Source: Curvibacter delicatus NBRC 14919 (GTDB lineage: Bacteria; Pseudomonadota; Gammaproteobacteria; Burkholderiales; Burkholderiaceae_C). From it: DNA of 64,000 nucleotides. Every line of letters starts with the position of its first letter. The first letter of the stretch is position 1. The notes under the pieces were generated by a model. It saw nothing but the letters and a program-made list of their open reading frames with translations. It ran no database searches and was not told where the DNA came from. Of this stretch, positions 44,532 to 52,242 are shown piece after piece. Location of the stretch: positions 1-64,000 of the forward strand of contig NZ_BCWP01000017.1 of assembly GCF_001592265.1 (NCBI RefSeq), in the 5' to 3' direction. A program made the position numbers and the translations under genes.

Positions 44532-45650
44532 TCAGCGGATGGTCAACACCTCGCCGCAGGTCGGCGAGCCTGGTGTCATGTCCCAGGCACGGATGACCGG
44601 CACGAACTTGTCGGTCAGGATGCGCGTCTCGGCCACGGAGCCGTCGTCGCGTTCGGTGTATTCCGTCTGCAGCGTCTTCTCCTTGTGGGTGTCGCCCTTG
44701 ACGACGAGCACGCGGCCCGTCTTGGACTTCACCACGCCGGAGATCGCGCCGGCAGCAAGCGCCAAGGCAAGATGCCAGTGCGACAAGGCCCGCGCCGGAG
44801 GCCGCAGCGATTGCTGCGCGGCGCCCAGGTGCGTGTCGAGCGTCGGCCAGAGCCCTTGCAGCCGGCCGACTTCATCGGCGAACTGCTCGGGCTCCATCGT
44901 CACGCGGTAGAAGTGCTCCGGCTCGGCCGGGCTGGCAGGCACCGTGTACGGCAGGAACGGCCATTCGACCGGCAGCTCCTCCGCTTCGGCGTCGCCTTGC
45001 CCGATCTGCAGCAGCAGCGCGCGCGTGGCTTTGACCGAATCCGATGCCTGGTCGCGCTGACGAACACGGCGGCCGAAGATCACCACCTGCTTGAACTGCG
45101 CTTCCACCGCGCGGTAGATGCGCAGATCGGCGAAGTGCCGGGTCAGCCACCCGACCAGCTCGGCATCGAGCACGTAGTGCGGCACGATGTAGATCAGCAC
45201 GCCGCCGTACTGCAGCAGTGGCAGCGCCTTTTGATAGAACAGCTTTTCCAGCCGCGCGCGGCCCTGGCCCTGGTAGCCGACGTTGCCGTTGGTGTCCTTG
45301 GCCAGGTCGCCATACGGCGGGTTGAGCCACAGCAGGCCAAAGCTCTGCCGACTGATCAGCGTGTCCATCAGGTCGCCGTGGATGCAGCGATCGACCAGTT
45401 GCCGGGCGTGGTGCGCACGCTCGGCCTCGTACTCGACGGCGAAGGCCTGGACCTGCTCGCGCCCGAGGGCGTGCGCGGCTTCGGCGATCGCCACGCCTTC
45501 GCCGGCGCAGGGATCGATGATGCACAGCGGCCCGTTCGAGGATTCGGCGGGCGCCAGTGCGGCGAGTGCTCTTTCGAGCGTGGGTTCATCCGTGGGGAAG
45601 TACCCGTTCTTGACGAAGTTGCGGGCGAGCCGCGGGAACATGAGGGCCAT
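44532..45650 (-). CDS. DNA adenine methyltransferase-like protein (DUF6094 type)
   Basis: 372-residue SAM-dependent methyltransferase. Motif I CIIDPCAGEGVAIAEAA is near residue 45 and the catalytic NPPYGD near 108, the hallmark of N6-adenine or related amino-methyltransferases. No target-recognition domain is obvious. The gene lies directly upstream of the SNF2-like helicase on the same strand (132 bases). It may protect ICE DNA from host restriction. This is an inference. Confidence 0.85.
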   Translation of the reverse strand: MALMFPRLARNFVKNGYFPTDEPTLERALAALAPAESSNGPLCIIDPCAGEGVAIAEAAHALGREQVQAFAVEYEAERAHHARQLVDRCIHGDLMDTLISRQSFGLLWLNPPYGDLAKDTNGNVGYQGQGRARLEKLFYQKALPLLQYGGVLIYIVPHYVLDAELVGWLTRHFADLRIYRAVEAQFKQVVIFGRRVRQRDQASDSVKATRALLLQIGQGDAEAEELPVEWPFLPYTVPASPAEPEHFYRVTMEPEQFADEVGRLQGLWPTLDTHLGAAQQSLRPPARALSHWHLALALAAGAISGVVKSKTGRVLVVKGDTHKEKTLQTEYTERDDGSVAETRILTDKFVPVIRAWDMTPGSPTCGEVLTIR

Positions 45651-45717
45651 GGGAATCTCCTGGCATTGAAGATGAAGGGATGCGGACACGCGCGCGTGCA
45701 TGTCCGATGCGAAAACC

Positions 45718-46374
45718 TCAAGCCACCGCTTCGAGCGGTCGTGCCGAAGGGGTGCGGCTGGCGGGTGTGCCCGCGACGAGCGCGCCGCTGCGGATCAGGC
45801 CGCCCAGCACCTGGGTCAGCGTCGGCACGTCGATGGCGAGTCGATGGCCCTCCAGAGGTCCGAGGGCGAACGGCAGGCGCGTCAGCATCGACTTCGCCTG
45901 CAGCAGCTCCAGCACGGGTTCGCGCCAGGGATCAAGAAGCGGCAGCGGGCAGGTATCCCGCACCAGCTTCCACAGCCGGTCGAGCCGGTGCGTGGAATCG
46001 CGAGGCAGGAGCGCCAGCGCGCTGGCGTTGGCCTTGTCGGGCTTGACGCAGCGCCGATCGAACAGCCAGATGTTGGTCAGCGAGCCGAACAGCGTGCGTC
46101 GGTAGGCGCGTGCGCTGCGCTTTTCCAGGTTCTCGACGTTGCTGACGAAGATCGGAATGCTCGCGCCCTGCTCGGTGATGAGGTGGAACTGATCCAGTCC
46201 CTGTTCGTCCCGGCCCAGGGTAAGGCGGGCCAGGAATTCCTGGACGGCGGTGTCGCGCGCCCAGAGGGAGATGAAGACCAGGTTGCCGTTCTCGTCACCG
46301 ACGACGCCATCGGCCATCAGGTCGGGGCATTCGTCGATGCGATAGAGCGTCTTAGGGGAAGAAGGTGCAGGCAT
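45718..46374 (-). CDS. ICE protein of unknown function
   Basis: 218-residue soluble protein, not recognised. Visible features are an acidic N-terminal part (YRIDECPDLMADGVVGDENGNLVFISLWARDTAVQEFLARLTLG) and SLTNIWLFDRRCVKPDKANASALALLPRD in the middle. The start follows GAGG after the leader hairpin 46409-46439. It heads the transcription unit that continues into the methyltransferase and helicase genes. Confidence 0.75.
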   Translation of the reverse strand: MPAPSSPKTLYRIDECPDLMADGVVGDENGNLVFISLWARDTAVQEFLARLTLGRDEQGLDQFHLITEQGASIPIFVSNVENLEKRSARAYRRTLFGSLTNIWLFDRRCVKPDKANASALALLPRDSTHRLDRLWKLVRDTCPLPLLDPWREPVLELLQAKSMLTRLPFALGPLEGHRLAIDVPTLTQVLGGLIRSGALVAGTPASRTPSARPLEAVA

Positions 46375-46408
46375 GGTGATGTCCTCGAAGTGAGCGGAGA
46401 CAGCACCG

Positions 46409-46439
46409 CCCGCGAGGGCAGTCACTGCCCCAGGGGGAT
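46409..46439 (-). promoter_or_regulatory. CCC/GGG leader hairpin before the 218-residue unknown gene
   Basis: Minus strand CCC, GGGCAG, loop TGA, CTGCCC, then GGG after a four-base bulge. Same architecture as the other eight leaders but with its own helix sequence. Ends 34 bases before the start codon. Confidence 0.55.
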
Positions 46440-46481
46440 GGAAGAAGACGCGGTGAGCGTCGTGGTGAAGAATCAGACCGT

Positions 46482-46552
46482 GCGTCGCAACGCGCCGTAG
46501 CCTTGAAGGTCTGGGCTACCTGGGCATGTTGTCGGCAACGCCGACGGACATG
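46482..46552 (-). repeat. Three-hairpin repeat, copy 2
   Basis: Minus strand hairpins GTCGGC/GCCGAC (46531-46545), GTAGCC/GGCTAC (46497-46519) and GCGT/ACGC (46482-46493), with the shared linkers CATGCCCAGG and CTTCAAGG. It lies 43 bases above the leader hairpin of the next gene. Confidence 0.65.
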
Positions 46553-46658
46553 GGACATAGCCTGCGCTAAGGTGCGCGTGTCGCGGGAGCGGAAAACCGA
46601 CCCGGCGCGCAACCCTGTTTGCTCTGGCGCATCGCCCGCGGCGCCGGAAGGACGGCCA

Positions 46659-46691
46659 CAAAAGAAAACCGCCCCGGGGACACCGAGGCGG
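46659..46691 (-). terminator. Rho-independent terminator (second of a tandem pair)
   Basis: Stem CCGCCTCGG/CCGGGGCGG on the minus strand (one G-U pair) followed by TTTTCTTTT. It backs up the terminator at 46833-46869. Confidence 0.75.
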
Positions 46692-46832
46692 CAAAGATGA
46701 CTGCTTGGCTCAGGGAGGAAAAGCCAGGGAGGTATGCAGTCGAACCGCAATTTTCGCGGCGGCAGCGAATTGCCGCATTAGGGTTACACCGAGCCAAACT
46801 GAACGTGGTGCGCTGGCAGCACAGCGCCGCCA

Positions 46833-46869
46833 AAGAAAAAGCGGACCATGCCGCGAGGCACGATCCGCT
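46833..46869 (-). terminator. Rho-independent terminator after the DUF932 gene
   Basis: On the minus strand AGCGGA and TGCC pair with GGCA and TCCGCT, followed by TTTTTCTTT. It begins 7 bases after the DUF932 stop. Confidence 0.85.
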
Positions 46870-46875
46870 TGTGGG

Positions 46876-47703
46876 TCAGGCTTTGAGCTGACGCAGGCCA
46901 TCCGCGAGCAGCCAAAGCGCCCGGTTGAGCCGGACGTTCTGGTCGATGCCCTGAACGGGTCGCGTGCGCTGCTGGCGCCCGTTGGCGGCACAGCCGGTCA
47001 GGCCGCCCTTGACAAGGTTCTCCTGAACCCGGTTGAAGACCGACCAAAGATCGGCACGGTTGTCGTCGAAACGACGAGGCCGCAGGATCTGCGTCTCCGT
47101 GATGGGCAAGGCCTTGCCCGACTCGTCGTACTTTAAGGTCAGCGCCGACCTGGCGAAGACTTCGGCCTCGCCGTCGTCGAGGGTGATGACGCGCATGGCG
47201 TCGCGCGAGTCCTGCACGCGCTCGAAGCCGTGCAGCACCTCGTAGGCGCCTTCGATCACGTGATCGGTGACGTTGCCCTTGTGGGGCACGCGCACGTCGG
47301 CGAAGGTGTCGCCGCACACCAGACCGTTGTGGCAGACGAATCTGAACATGCCCGCGAGCATCTGGTAGCTGCTGGTGCCGTCGTGCGAGTTGAGCAGGAT
47401 GATCTCGTTCGCCTCGGCGCCGTTGATCTGGCTGGCGTGGCGAAGGCGCAGCATGTGCTTGGTGTAGTCGCGGCGATCCTCGTGTCGCACGCGGGTCTGG
47501 CACACCATGAACGGCTGGAAACCTTCTCTGCGCAGTTCGGTCAGCACAGCCGCCGTGGGGATGTAGCTGTACCGTTCGGAGCGGCTTTCGTGCGGGGTGT
47601 CCGCGAAGATGGATGGGGCCACGGTGCGAATCTGATCGTCCGACAACGGATGGTCGGCGCGCAGCACCGGGGAACGAGGGGCGAAGCGGGATGCGAGTTG
47701 CAT
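46876..47703 (-). CDS. DUF932 family protein
   Basis: 275-residue protein of the DUF932 (phage/plasmid-like) family, found widely on ICEs and plasmids. Conserved parts include YSYIPTAAVLTELRREGFQPFMVCQTRVR, HMLRLRHASQINGAEANEIILLNSHDGTSSYQMLAGMFRFVCHNGLVCG and VIEGAYEVLHGFE. Function unknown. The start follows AAGGAG. The leader holds a different hairpin (AATCG/CGATT with nested CATCC/GGATG, about 47718-47755). Confidence 0.85.
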   Translation of the reverse strand: MQLASRFAPRSPVLRADHPLSDDQIRTVAPSIFADTPHESRSERYSYIPTAAVLTELRREGFQPFMVCQTRVRHEDRRDYTKHMLRLRHASQINGAEANEIILLNSHDGTSSYQMLAGMFRFVCHNGLVCGDTFADVRVPHKGNVTDHVIEGAYEVLHGFERVQDSRDAMRVITLDDGEAEVFARSALTLKYDESGKALPITETQILRPRRFDDNRADLWSVFNRVQENLVKGGLTGCAANGRQQRTRPVQGIDQNVRLNRALWLLADGLRQLKA

Positions 47704-47774
47704 GATGATCTCCTTGCGGAATGGAGCAATCGGCATCCAGCGGCCGAGGCCGGATGCGCGCGATTGCGTAGGAC

Positions 47775-47799
47775 GAAGAAAAGCCCTGCTGAACAGGGC
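47775..47799 (-). terminator. Rho-independent terminator between the 89-residue gene and DUF932
   Basis: Stem GCCCTG/CAGGGC with a five-base loop, followed on the minus strand by TTTTCTTC, 41 bases past the upstream stop. Confidence 0.75.
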
Positions 47800-47840
47800 C
47801 TGATGAAAGGGATGAAGAAGTGCGCCGCGTGAAGGCCGGC

Positions 47841-48110
47841 CTATGGGTTCGGAACCGGCTCCCAGCCGCGGCTGTGCGGGTTGAAGCAAAGCGCTTCCTG
47901 GCCTTTGAGGATCGGCGTGAAGCCGTCGAGGAAGACGTGTCGCAGGTACAGCGCGCGGTAGGTCAGTGCCTGCCACGCCTGTTCTTCGCTCAGGCCGTTG
48001 GCGATGAAGTGCTCGCGCAGTTCGTCGTCGTCGGAAACCTCGTTGTTGGCCAACTGGTCTTCGACGAAGCGAAGCAGCTCGGGCGGCAAGGACGACATGA
48101 GGGTGTCCAT
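47841..48110 (-). CDS. Small ICE protein of unknown function
   Basis: 89 residues, acidic and helical at the N-terminus (MDTLMSSLPPELLRFVEDQLANNEVSDDDELREHFIANGLSEEQAWQALTYR), with a C-terminal PILKGQEALCFNPHSRGWEPVPNP. Similar small proteins follow DUF6927-like genes in related ICEs, as I recall. It begins 7 bases after the upstream stop, so it is translated from the same message. Confidence 0.65.
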   Translation of the reverse strand: MDTLMSSLPPELLRFVEDQLANNEVSDDDELREHFIANGLSEEQAWQALTYRALYLRHVFLDGFTPILKGQEALCFNPHSRGWEPVPNP

Positions 48111-48117
48111 GTTCGCC

Positions 48118-48510
48118 TCAGTCGGTGGCTGCATCGCCGGCCGCTTTGCGCGTCGGCTGCTGGTGGAAGGCATGCACCCTTGCGCGCCAGGTGGCGCAGC
48201 GCTGCGGCGCCATGTCGAGATAGCGCAGCGGGCACGAGTAGTAGTACGGGTGCTCGGCCTCGACCAGGAACTTGTAGCCCCATTCGCGGCCCTCGCTTTC
48301 CAGCAGATGGCAGCCGATCAAGGTGGCCGACTCGCCGGGTGCGAGACCCAGGACGCCGGCCTGCTTGGCGGTGACGCGCGCCACCGTCCACAGCACGTTG
48401 CCGACCAGCGTGTGGTCGATGACCTCACTGCGCGACCGCTCGGTTTCCTCGGTTGCGGTCAGCTCGCGGATCAACTGATCGCGCGTCAATCGAACGAATG
48501 TCCAGCCCAT
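48118..48510 (-). CDS. ICE protein of unknown function (possibly DUF6927)
   Basis: 130-residue soluble protein beginning MGWTFVRLTRDQLIRELTATEE, with HTLVGNVLWTVARVTAKQ and a Tyr/Cys-containing AEHPYYYSCPLRYLDMAPQRC segment. It is a compact protein common to this ICE type, with no known role. The assignment to DUF6927 is from memory and tentative. It has its own CCC/GGG leader. Confidence 0.7.
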   Translation of the reverse strand: MGWTFVRLTRDQLIRELTATEETERSRSEVIDHTLVGNVLWTVARVTAKQAGVLGLAPGESATLIGCHLLESEGREWGYKFLVEAEHPYYYSCPLRYLDMAPQRCATWRARVHAFHQQPTRKAAGDAATD

Positions 48511-48530
48511 GGAATGACTCCTGTGAGAAA

Positions 48531-48570
48531 GGGCCGGAGTCCTCCCGCCGGGGAAGGAGCCCCGGCGGGT
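48531..48570 (-). promoter_or_regulatory. CCC/GGG leader hairpin before the 130-residue gene
   Basis: Minus strand ACCCGCCGGGG, loop CTCCTT, CCCCGGCGGG. The two helices are continuous in this copy. The loop CTCCT can pair with AGGA just downstream. Ends 20 bases before the start codon. Confidence 0.65.
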
Positions 48571-48611
48571 GGTGGAAAGCCGCAGGCATGCGGCGTGAAA
48601 TGGCGATGGGA

Positions 48612-49241
48612 TCAGACCCTGGTGAGGTGCCAGTCCTGGGACAGCGGAGCGAACTCGTAGCCCAGGTCGCCGAGGCGGTCGCGCTGCTGACGCAGCACGC
48701 GCCGATCCACGGTGGCATCGAGCTTGACGACATCGCCCAGCGGCCAGAGTGTGCCGAACAGCGCCGCGTCGCCGTCGTCGTCCGCATGGGCCGTAGCCTC
48801 GGCAGACGCAGCAGCCGGCTCGCTGCCGAACGGCGTGGTATCGACCAGCGGGTCGCGCGAGCTGCGCGCCTTCTTCCGGCCGGCCGCCTTGGGGGCGGTC
48901 GTCGGCGTCGGCGTGGCGGTCTGCGCTTCCTCGTCGATCGGATCGACTTCCTGCGGACTCAGCCGGCGGGCGTCGTCACGGCTCAGGGCGTCGATGTTGG
49001 ACAAAGTCATCCCACCCAGGAGGGCGCGGATCTCAATGACCATGCGGCCGTTGGCGGTGTACGTGGACGGGCGAATCTCCGCGATGGCGAAATCGCCCTC
49101 GTACTTGCCTTCGGCGTACTGGTCGAGTTCGGCGTTCTTCACGACGAACTCGCCGATGGAGGTCGCAAGGCGCCCGACGTTGAAGTCGCCGTTACGGCCG
49201 TGGATGGTCTTGATGGCCAATTGGCCGGGAATGGTGATCAT
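48612..49241 (-). CDS. DUF3275 family protein
   Basis: 209-residue ICE protein. The N-terminal conserved part (ITIPGQLAIKTIHGRNGDFNVGRLATSIGEFVVKNAELDQYAEGKYEGDF) looks like a small beta-rich nucleic-acid-binding or structural domain. An Ala/Thr/Pro-rich linker spans residues about 105-155, and a short C-terminal domain follows (LGDVVKLDATVDRRVLRQQRDRLGDLGYEF). Function unknown. It starts 111 bases after the STY4534-type gene and is likely in the same unit. Confidence 0.82.
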   Translation of the reverse strand: MITIPGQLAIKTIHGRNGDFNVGRLATSIGEFVVKNAELDQYAEGKYEGDFAIAEIRPSTYTANGRMVIEIRALLGGMTLSNIDALSRDDARRLSPQEVDPIDEEAQTATPTPTTAPKAAGRKKARSSRDPLVDTTPFGSEPAAASAEATAHADDDGDAALFGTLWPLGDVVKLDATVDRRVLRQQRDRLGDLGYEFAPLSQDWHLTRV

Positions 49242-49324
49242 GAAGAACTCCTGCGGACGAAGCTGCGATCACGCACACGGCCGTCATGGCGACGGTCGCA
49301 TGCGCACGCGAGTGGGAAGAAGAC

Positions 49325-49347
49325 AAGGCCCCAGGGGACGGGGCCTT
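49325..49347 (-). terminator. Possible terminator or attenuator after the STY4534-type gene
   Basis: AAGGCCCC/GGGGCCTT hairpin with a seven-base loop, followed on the minus strand by the weak run GTCTTCTTCC. It lies 5 bases past the stop. Confidence 0.45.
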
Positions 49348-49352
49348 GCGGA

Positions 49353-49925
49353 TCAGAACGACTCGGCAACTTCCAATGCAGGCGCATCGGCAGTGGCTTC
49401 GTCGGCAGCTTCGGCGGCGGGCCTGGCGGGCTCGAACGCAGCGGCTTGCGGCTCAGCGAACGTCGCGGGGACATCCGTGTTACGCACGTCGCGTTCGTCG
49501 CGTTCGTCGCGCTGGTCGGCATCGGTCGGCTTGGGCTCGGCCTTGTAGACGAGCTTGCCGTCGACCTTGATCCAACTGACGAACAGCAGGCGGGCCTTGA
49601 AGCTCACCCCCTGCTCGCCGGCACGCTTGCCCTTGGAGTAGGTGAAGGTGTCGGCCCACAGGTCGCCCAGACGGAAGCCGATCATCACTTTCTTCTCGGC
49701 ATCGACCGCTTGGATGCAGCGGCGCACGAGGTGCTGCGCTTCGGAGCCCGAGACGCGCGTGTCGAAACGCACGTAGGCCACGTCATCGCTGGGGCCGTTG
49801 AGCGCCGCGATGTCGCAGGCCAGGAACGCATCGCCTTTCTTGGGCTTCACTTCGCGGATGCGATTGAGATACCCGAGTCCGGTGATGTGCAGGTCGAAGT
49901 AGGACTTGTCGGTGGAAGTGGTCAT
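49353..49925 (-). CDS. STY4534-family ICE replication protein (DUF3577)
   Basis: 190-residue protein of a family annotated as ICE replication proteins. The conserved N-terminal domain (KSYFDLHITGLGYLNRIREVKPKKGDAFLACDIAALNGPSDDVAYVRFDTRVSGSEAQ) is OB-fold-like in pattern. A repetitive acidic-basic stretch DQRDERDERDVRN near residue 140 and an Ala/Glu-rich tail follow. It is preceded by three-hairpin repeat 3 and a CCC/GGG leader, so it heads a unit. Confidence 0.82.
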   Translation of the reverse strand: MTTSTDKSYFDLHITGLGYLNRIREVKPKKGDAFLACDIAALNGPSDDVAYVRFDTRVSGSEAQHLVRRCIQAVDAEKKVMIGFRLGDLWADTFTYSKGKRAGEQGVSFKARLLFVSWIKVDGKLVYKAEPKPTDADQRDERDERDVRNTDVPATFAEPQAAAFEPARPAAEAADEATADAPALEVAESF

Positions 49926-49956
49926 GGTGAATCTCCTGAGAACAATGAGGCGGAGA

Positions 49957-50001
49957 CACACCCGACCCAAGGCGGGGAAGGTGTGGAACCCCCGCGTGGG
50001 T
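49957..50001 (-). promoter_or_regulatory. CCC/GGG leader hairpin before the STY4534-type gene
   Basis: Minus strand ACCCA, GCGGGG, a loop containing CACACC, CCCCGC, TGGGT. GGTGTG just downstream can pair with the loop, forming a pseudoknot. Ends 31 bases before the start codon. Confidence 0.7.
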
Positions 50002-50084
50002 TGAAGGAACAGCTTGGGTGGCATCACCATCGGGAGAACCGATGGCTGTTCGCGCTGGGATGCCGGAGCGAACTGGTTGATCAA

Positions 50085-50160
50085 CGCGGTCGGAACCGCG
50101 TCGCAGTCTTGAAGATCGAGACTGCCTGGGCATGCTGCTGACGGGCGTCAGCGGAACATG
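50085..50160 (-). repeat. Three-hairpin repeat, copy 3
   Basis: Minus strand hairpins GCTGACG/CGTCAGC (50137-50152), GCAGTC/GACTGC (50103-50125) and CGCGGT/ACCGCG (50085-50100). The middle stem differs from copies 1 and 2 at two base pairs but keeps pairing. Similarity to copy 4 extends beyond the first hairpin toward 50215. Confidence 0.7.
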
Positions 50161-50223
50161 GCGGCAGCGTGGCGCCAGGCGCGCGCCCGCGCGAGCGGCA
50201 ATCGGCACAGGCGGCTGTCCGCA

Positions 50224-50568
50224 TTAGTGGCACCCTCTCGCCACCGGGTTGGGCAGGTACTGCCGCTTGCGGACCAGCATCTCGAAGGGCTCGCCCGCGC
50301 GGCTGGCGGTATCGAAGTCCACCACCACGAAGCCCGGTTCGATGGGCCGGTACTCCAGCCAGTGGATCGGCACTTGCCAGTGCTCGGCGCAGTCGCGCAC
50401 GAAGCGCAAGGTGGCTTCCACTTCTTTTCCGGTGTTGGCGAAGCAGACGACGGCATCTGCGGGCAGGCCGCCGTTGGCTTGCAGCACGCGCCAGAGCATG
50501 TACGCGCTGGTGCGGCCGCCGCTGAAGCTGATGCAGGTCGGTTGCTCGATCTTGAACGGGTCTCGCAT
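50224..50568 (-). pseudogene. Truncated PAPS-reductase-like (adenine nucleotide alpha-hydrolase fold) protein
   Basis: 114 residues with the nucleotide loop SGGRTSAYMLWRVL (residues 15-28), FANTGKEVEATLRFVRDCAEHW, and an end at YLPNPVARGCH. Full-length relatives in similar ICEs continue past the NPVAR region with a Cys-containing C-terminal half, as I recall, and are over twice this length. Here a stop is reached, and the sequence beyond belongs to the three-hairpin repeat module. The truncated product may be inactive. Confidence 0.65.
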
Positions 50569-50711
50569 GCAGGCGTCACCAGGCGGTGGCACCGGCAGAT
50601 GCCGGCGTGAGCGGCCCGAGCCGGACTGGAGACGAGCGCGTGCGATGCGGCCATGGGCCGCGGCACGAGATAAAGAGAAGCCCCCGTGAAGGGGGCTGGG
50701 AAGCAGTACGG

Positions 50712-51077
50712 TCAGTGGCCGGCCGGTGCAGCGGATACCGCCTGCATCGACAGGTGCGTGACCGTGGCCGACACTTCGAGGTCGTCCTCGCTGTGCAGGA
50801 TACGGGTGAGGACCCGTTCCTGCAGGGCGAAGAACTCGCCGAAGTCGTCGCCGCCGAATTCGGCGCGCGCCAGTTCCCACCAGTCGTCGAACGCATCGAC
50901 ATCGGGGTTGCAGCCCACGGCGTAGGCGATGGTCTTGCGCCGCCCATCGGGCCGGCTCTCGCCGTGCTCGGCCATGAAATACACGCCCTGGTCCTTGACC
51001 AGGATGACGCGGCACTGGTTGGCCGCCGCCTCGGCAAGCACGGGCCGAAGCTCGGTGCCTTTGAATCGAACAGTCAT
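50712..51077 (-). CDS. DUF3085 family protein
   Basis: 121-residue protein of the DUF3085 family (MTVRFKGTELRPVLAEAAANQCRVILVKDQGVYFMAEHGE, then IAYAVGCNPDVDAFDDWWELARAEFGGDDFGEFF). Found on ICEs and plasmids, with unknown function. The start MTVRFKG is preferred because a GGAG lies at the right distance. The leader contains a simple TTCCCG/CGGGAA hairpin (about 51109-51130). Confidence 0.85.
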   Translation of the reverse strand: MTVRFKGTELRPVLAEAAANQCRVILVKDQGVYFMAEHGESRPDGRRKTIAYAVGCNPDVDAFDDWWELARAEFGGDDFGEFFALQERVLTRILHSEDDLEVSATVTHLSMQAVSAAPAGH

Positions 51078-51152
51078 GGAAGTGGTCTCCAACGGTGAAG
51101 GAAGAAGGTTTCCCGCCGCGAGGACGGGAAGCCGCTTGGGGACGTGAGGGGA

Positions 51153-51950
51153 TCAGTGCTGGACGGGCTTGCGACCGGACAGGCGCTGTACGCGGATGAG
51201 GCGCCAGCTCCCGTCGTCGATCAGCCGCTCCAGCACCTGGCCCAAGGTGTCGAAGAACACTTCATCGACCCGCTCGACCAGCTCGCCTTCGCGATGCAGC
51301 TCCACCGCGTAGGTGTCGAGGCCGCGTTCGTAGAGCACGGTGACGCGCCCCTGGAACTTCGCCGAAGCGACGGTGAAGCCGATGGCCGGCGGCGTGGCGA
51401 TGATGTTGCTGGGGCTCGGATCGACCACCGTGAAGTCCCGCGCGCCGGCATCCACCAGCAGGTGCGTGATGCGGCGGAATCCATCGGGCGCGGGCAACTG
51501 CTCCAGTTGGTGGATCAGCTCCTGCAGCTCGGGGCACTGCGGCTCGGGGATCGGCAGCTTGGCCGGCGCGGAACCCAGGATGAGCCGCTTCACCGTGTAC
51601 GGCTGGCCGTCGGCGGTGAACTCAGTGCTCTCCTCGGGCGTATCCGCGCGCAAGCCGTCGAAGCGGCGCCGCGCATACGGTTCGACCTGCACCTTGGCGC
51701 CTTCGTCGGGCACGTCGGTGACGAGGGCCTTGTCGAGCACCGCGAACTCGGCCCGCCCCGTCTTGACGACGATGGCCTCGTCGGTGGTGGCGATGACCTT
51801 GCCCTCGAAGGGCTTGGGATCAACGTGGAAGCCCAGCGTCGAAACCTTGGGCTGGCCGTCGAAGATGTTGAACTTGAAGCTGCGGACGTTGGAAGGCACG
51901 TGGCCGCGAACCAGCGTCGGCATCTGTGCGCGGATGGCTTGGGTATCCAT
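51153..51950 (-). CDS. ICE protein of unknown function
   Basis: 265-residue soluble protein. I recognise no family. It begins with VRSFKFNIFDGQPKVSTLGFHVDPKPFEGKVIATTDEAIVVKTGRAEFAVLDKALVTDVPDEGAKVQVEPYARRRFDG, a beta-rich domain. The C-terminal part (IGFTVASAKFQGRVTVLYERGLDTYAVELHREGELVERVDEVFFDTLGQVLERLIDDG) resembles the small KfrB-type repeats seen on plasmids, though this is weak. It has both a three-hairpin repeat and a leader hairpin upstream. Confidence 0.72.
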   Translation of the reverse strand: MDTQAIRAQMPTLVRGHVPSNVRSFKFNIFDGQPKVSTLGFHVDPKPFEGKVIATTDEAIVVKTGRAEFAVLDKALVTDVPDEGAKVQVEPYARRRFDGLRADTPEESTEFTADGQPYTVKRLILGSAPAKLPIPEPQCPELQELIHQLEQLPAPDGFRRITHLLVDAGARDFTVVDPSPSNIIATPPAIGFTVASAKFQGRVTVLYERGLDTYAVELHREGELVERVDEVFFDTLGQVLERLIDDGSWRLIRVQRLSGRKPVQH

Positions 51951-51969
51951 GGAAGACTCCTTGTGGCAA

Positions 51970-52012
51970 CCAAGGGACTTCCGCCCGCAAGGGAGGTGTG
52001 TCCCTTGGGGGT
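51970..52012 (-). promoter_or_regulatory. CCC/GGG leader hairpin before the 265-residue gene
   Basis: Minus strand ACCC, AAGGGA, loop CACACC, TCCCTT, GGG. GTCCCTTGG downstream is complementary to CCAAGGGAC, giving an alternative helix. Ends 19 bases before the start codon. Confidence 0.68.
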
Positions 52013-52057
52013 GAGGTGGATGGACGCGACATGCGCCCGGAGAAGGAATAGCAACCA

Positions 52058-52131
52058 GCACGGCGAACCGTGCCGCAGCCTCGAAGGTCTCGACTGCCTG
52101 GGCATGCTTGCCGGCAACGCCAGCGAACATG
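52058..52131 (-). repeat. Three-hairpin repeat, copy 4
   Basis: Minus strand hairpins GCTGGC/GCCGGC (52110-52124), GCAGTC/GGCTGC (52075-52097, one mismatch) and GCACGG/CCGTGC (52058-52073). Linkers CATGCCCAGG and TTCGAGG are kept. Confidence 0.65.
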
Positions 52132-52242
52132 CGAGCAGCGTGCGTCAGGCGTGGGCCAGCGACGCGGGGGAATCGGCACTGCGCGTCCACCGGCTTCGTC
52201 CAGAAAGAATACGAGCCCCGCGTGGGGGCTCGAAAGGTGGTG

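Larger units (their letters stand above)
46375..46875. other. 501-base gap with two terminators, a three-hairpin repeat and a leader hairpin
   Basis: No gene is supported here. Reading the minus strand in order: terminator after the DUF932 gene, a second terminator, three-hairpin repeat copy 2, then the CCC/GGG leader of the next gene. The arrangement implies that transcription ends and restarts within this gap. Confidence 0.7.

Noticed and set aside
42867-46046. Plus-strand frame of 1059 codons
   Set aside because: It runs antisense through the helicase and methyltransferase genes and is rich in His, Arg and Gln from GC-rich codon mirroring. The minus-strand proteins have clear motifs.
46409-46439. 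CCC/GGG leader hairpins as Rho-independent terminators
   Set aside because: They are not followed by T-runs and lie 19-34 bases before start codons. True terminators with T-runs are found separately after stops.
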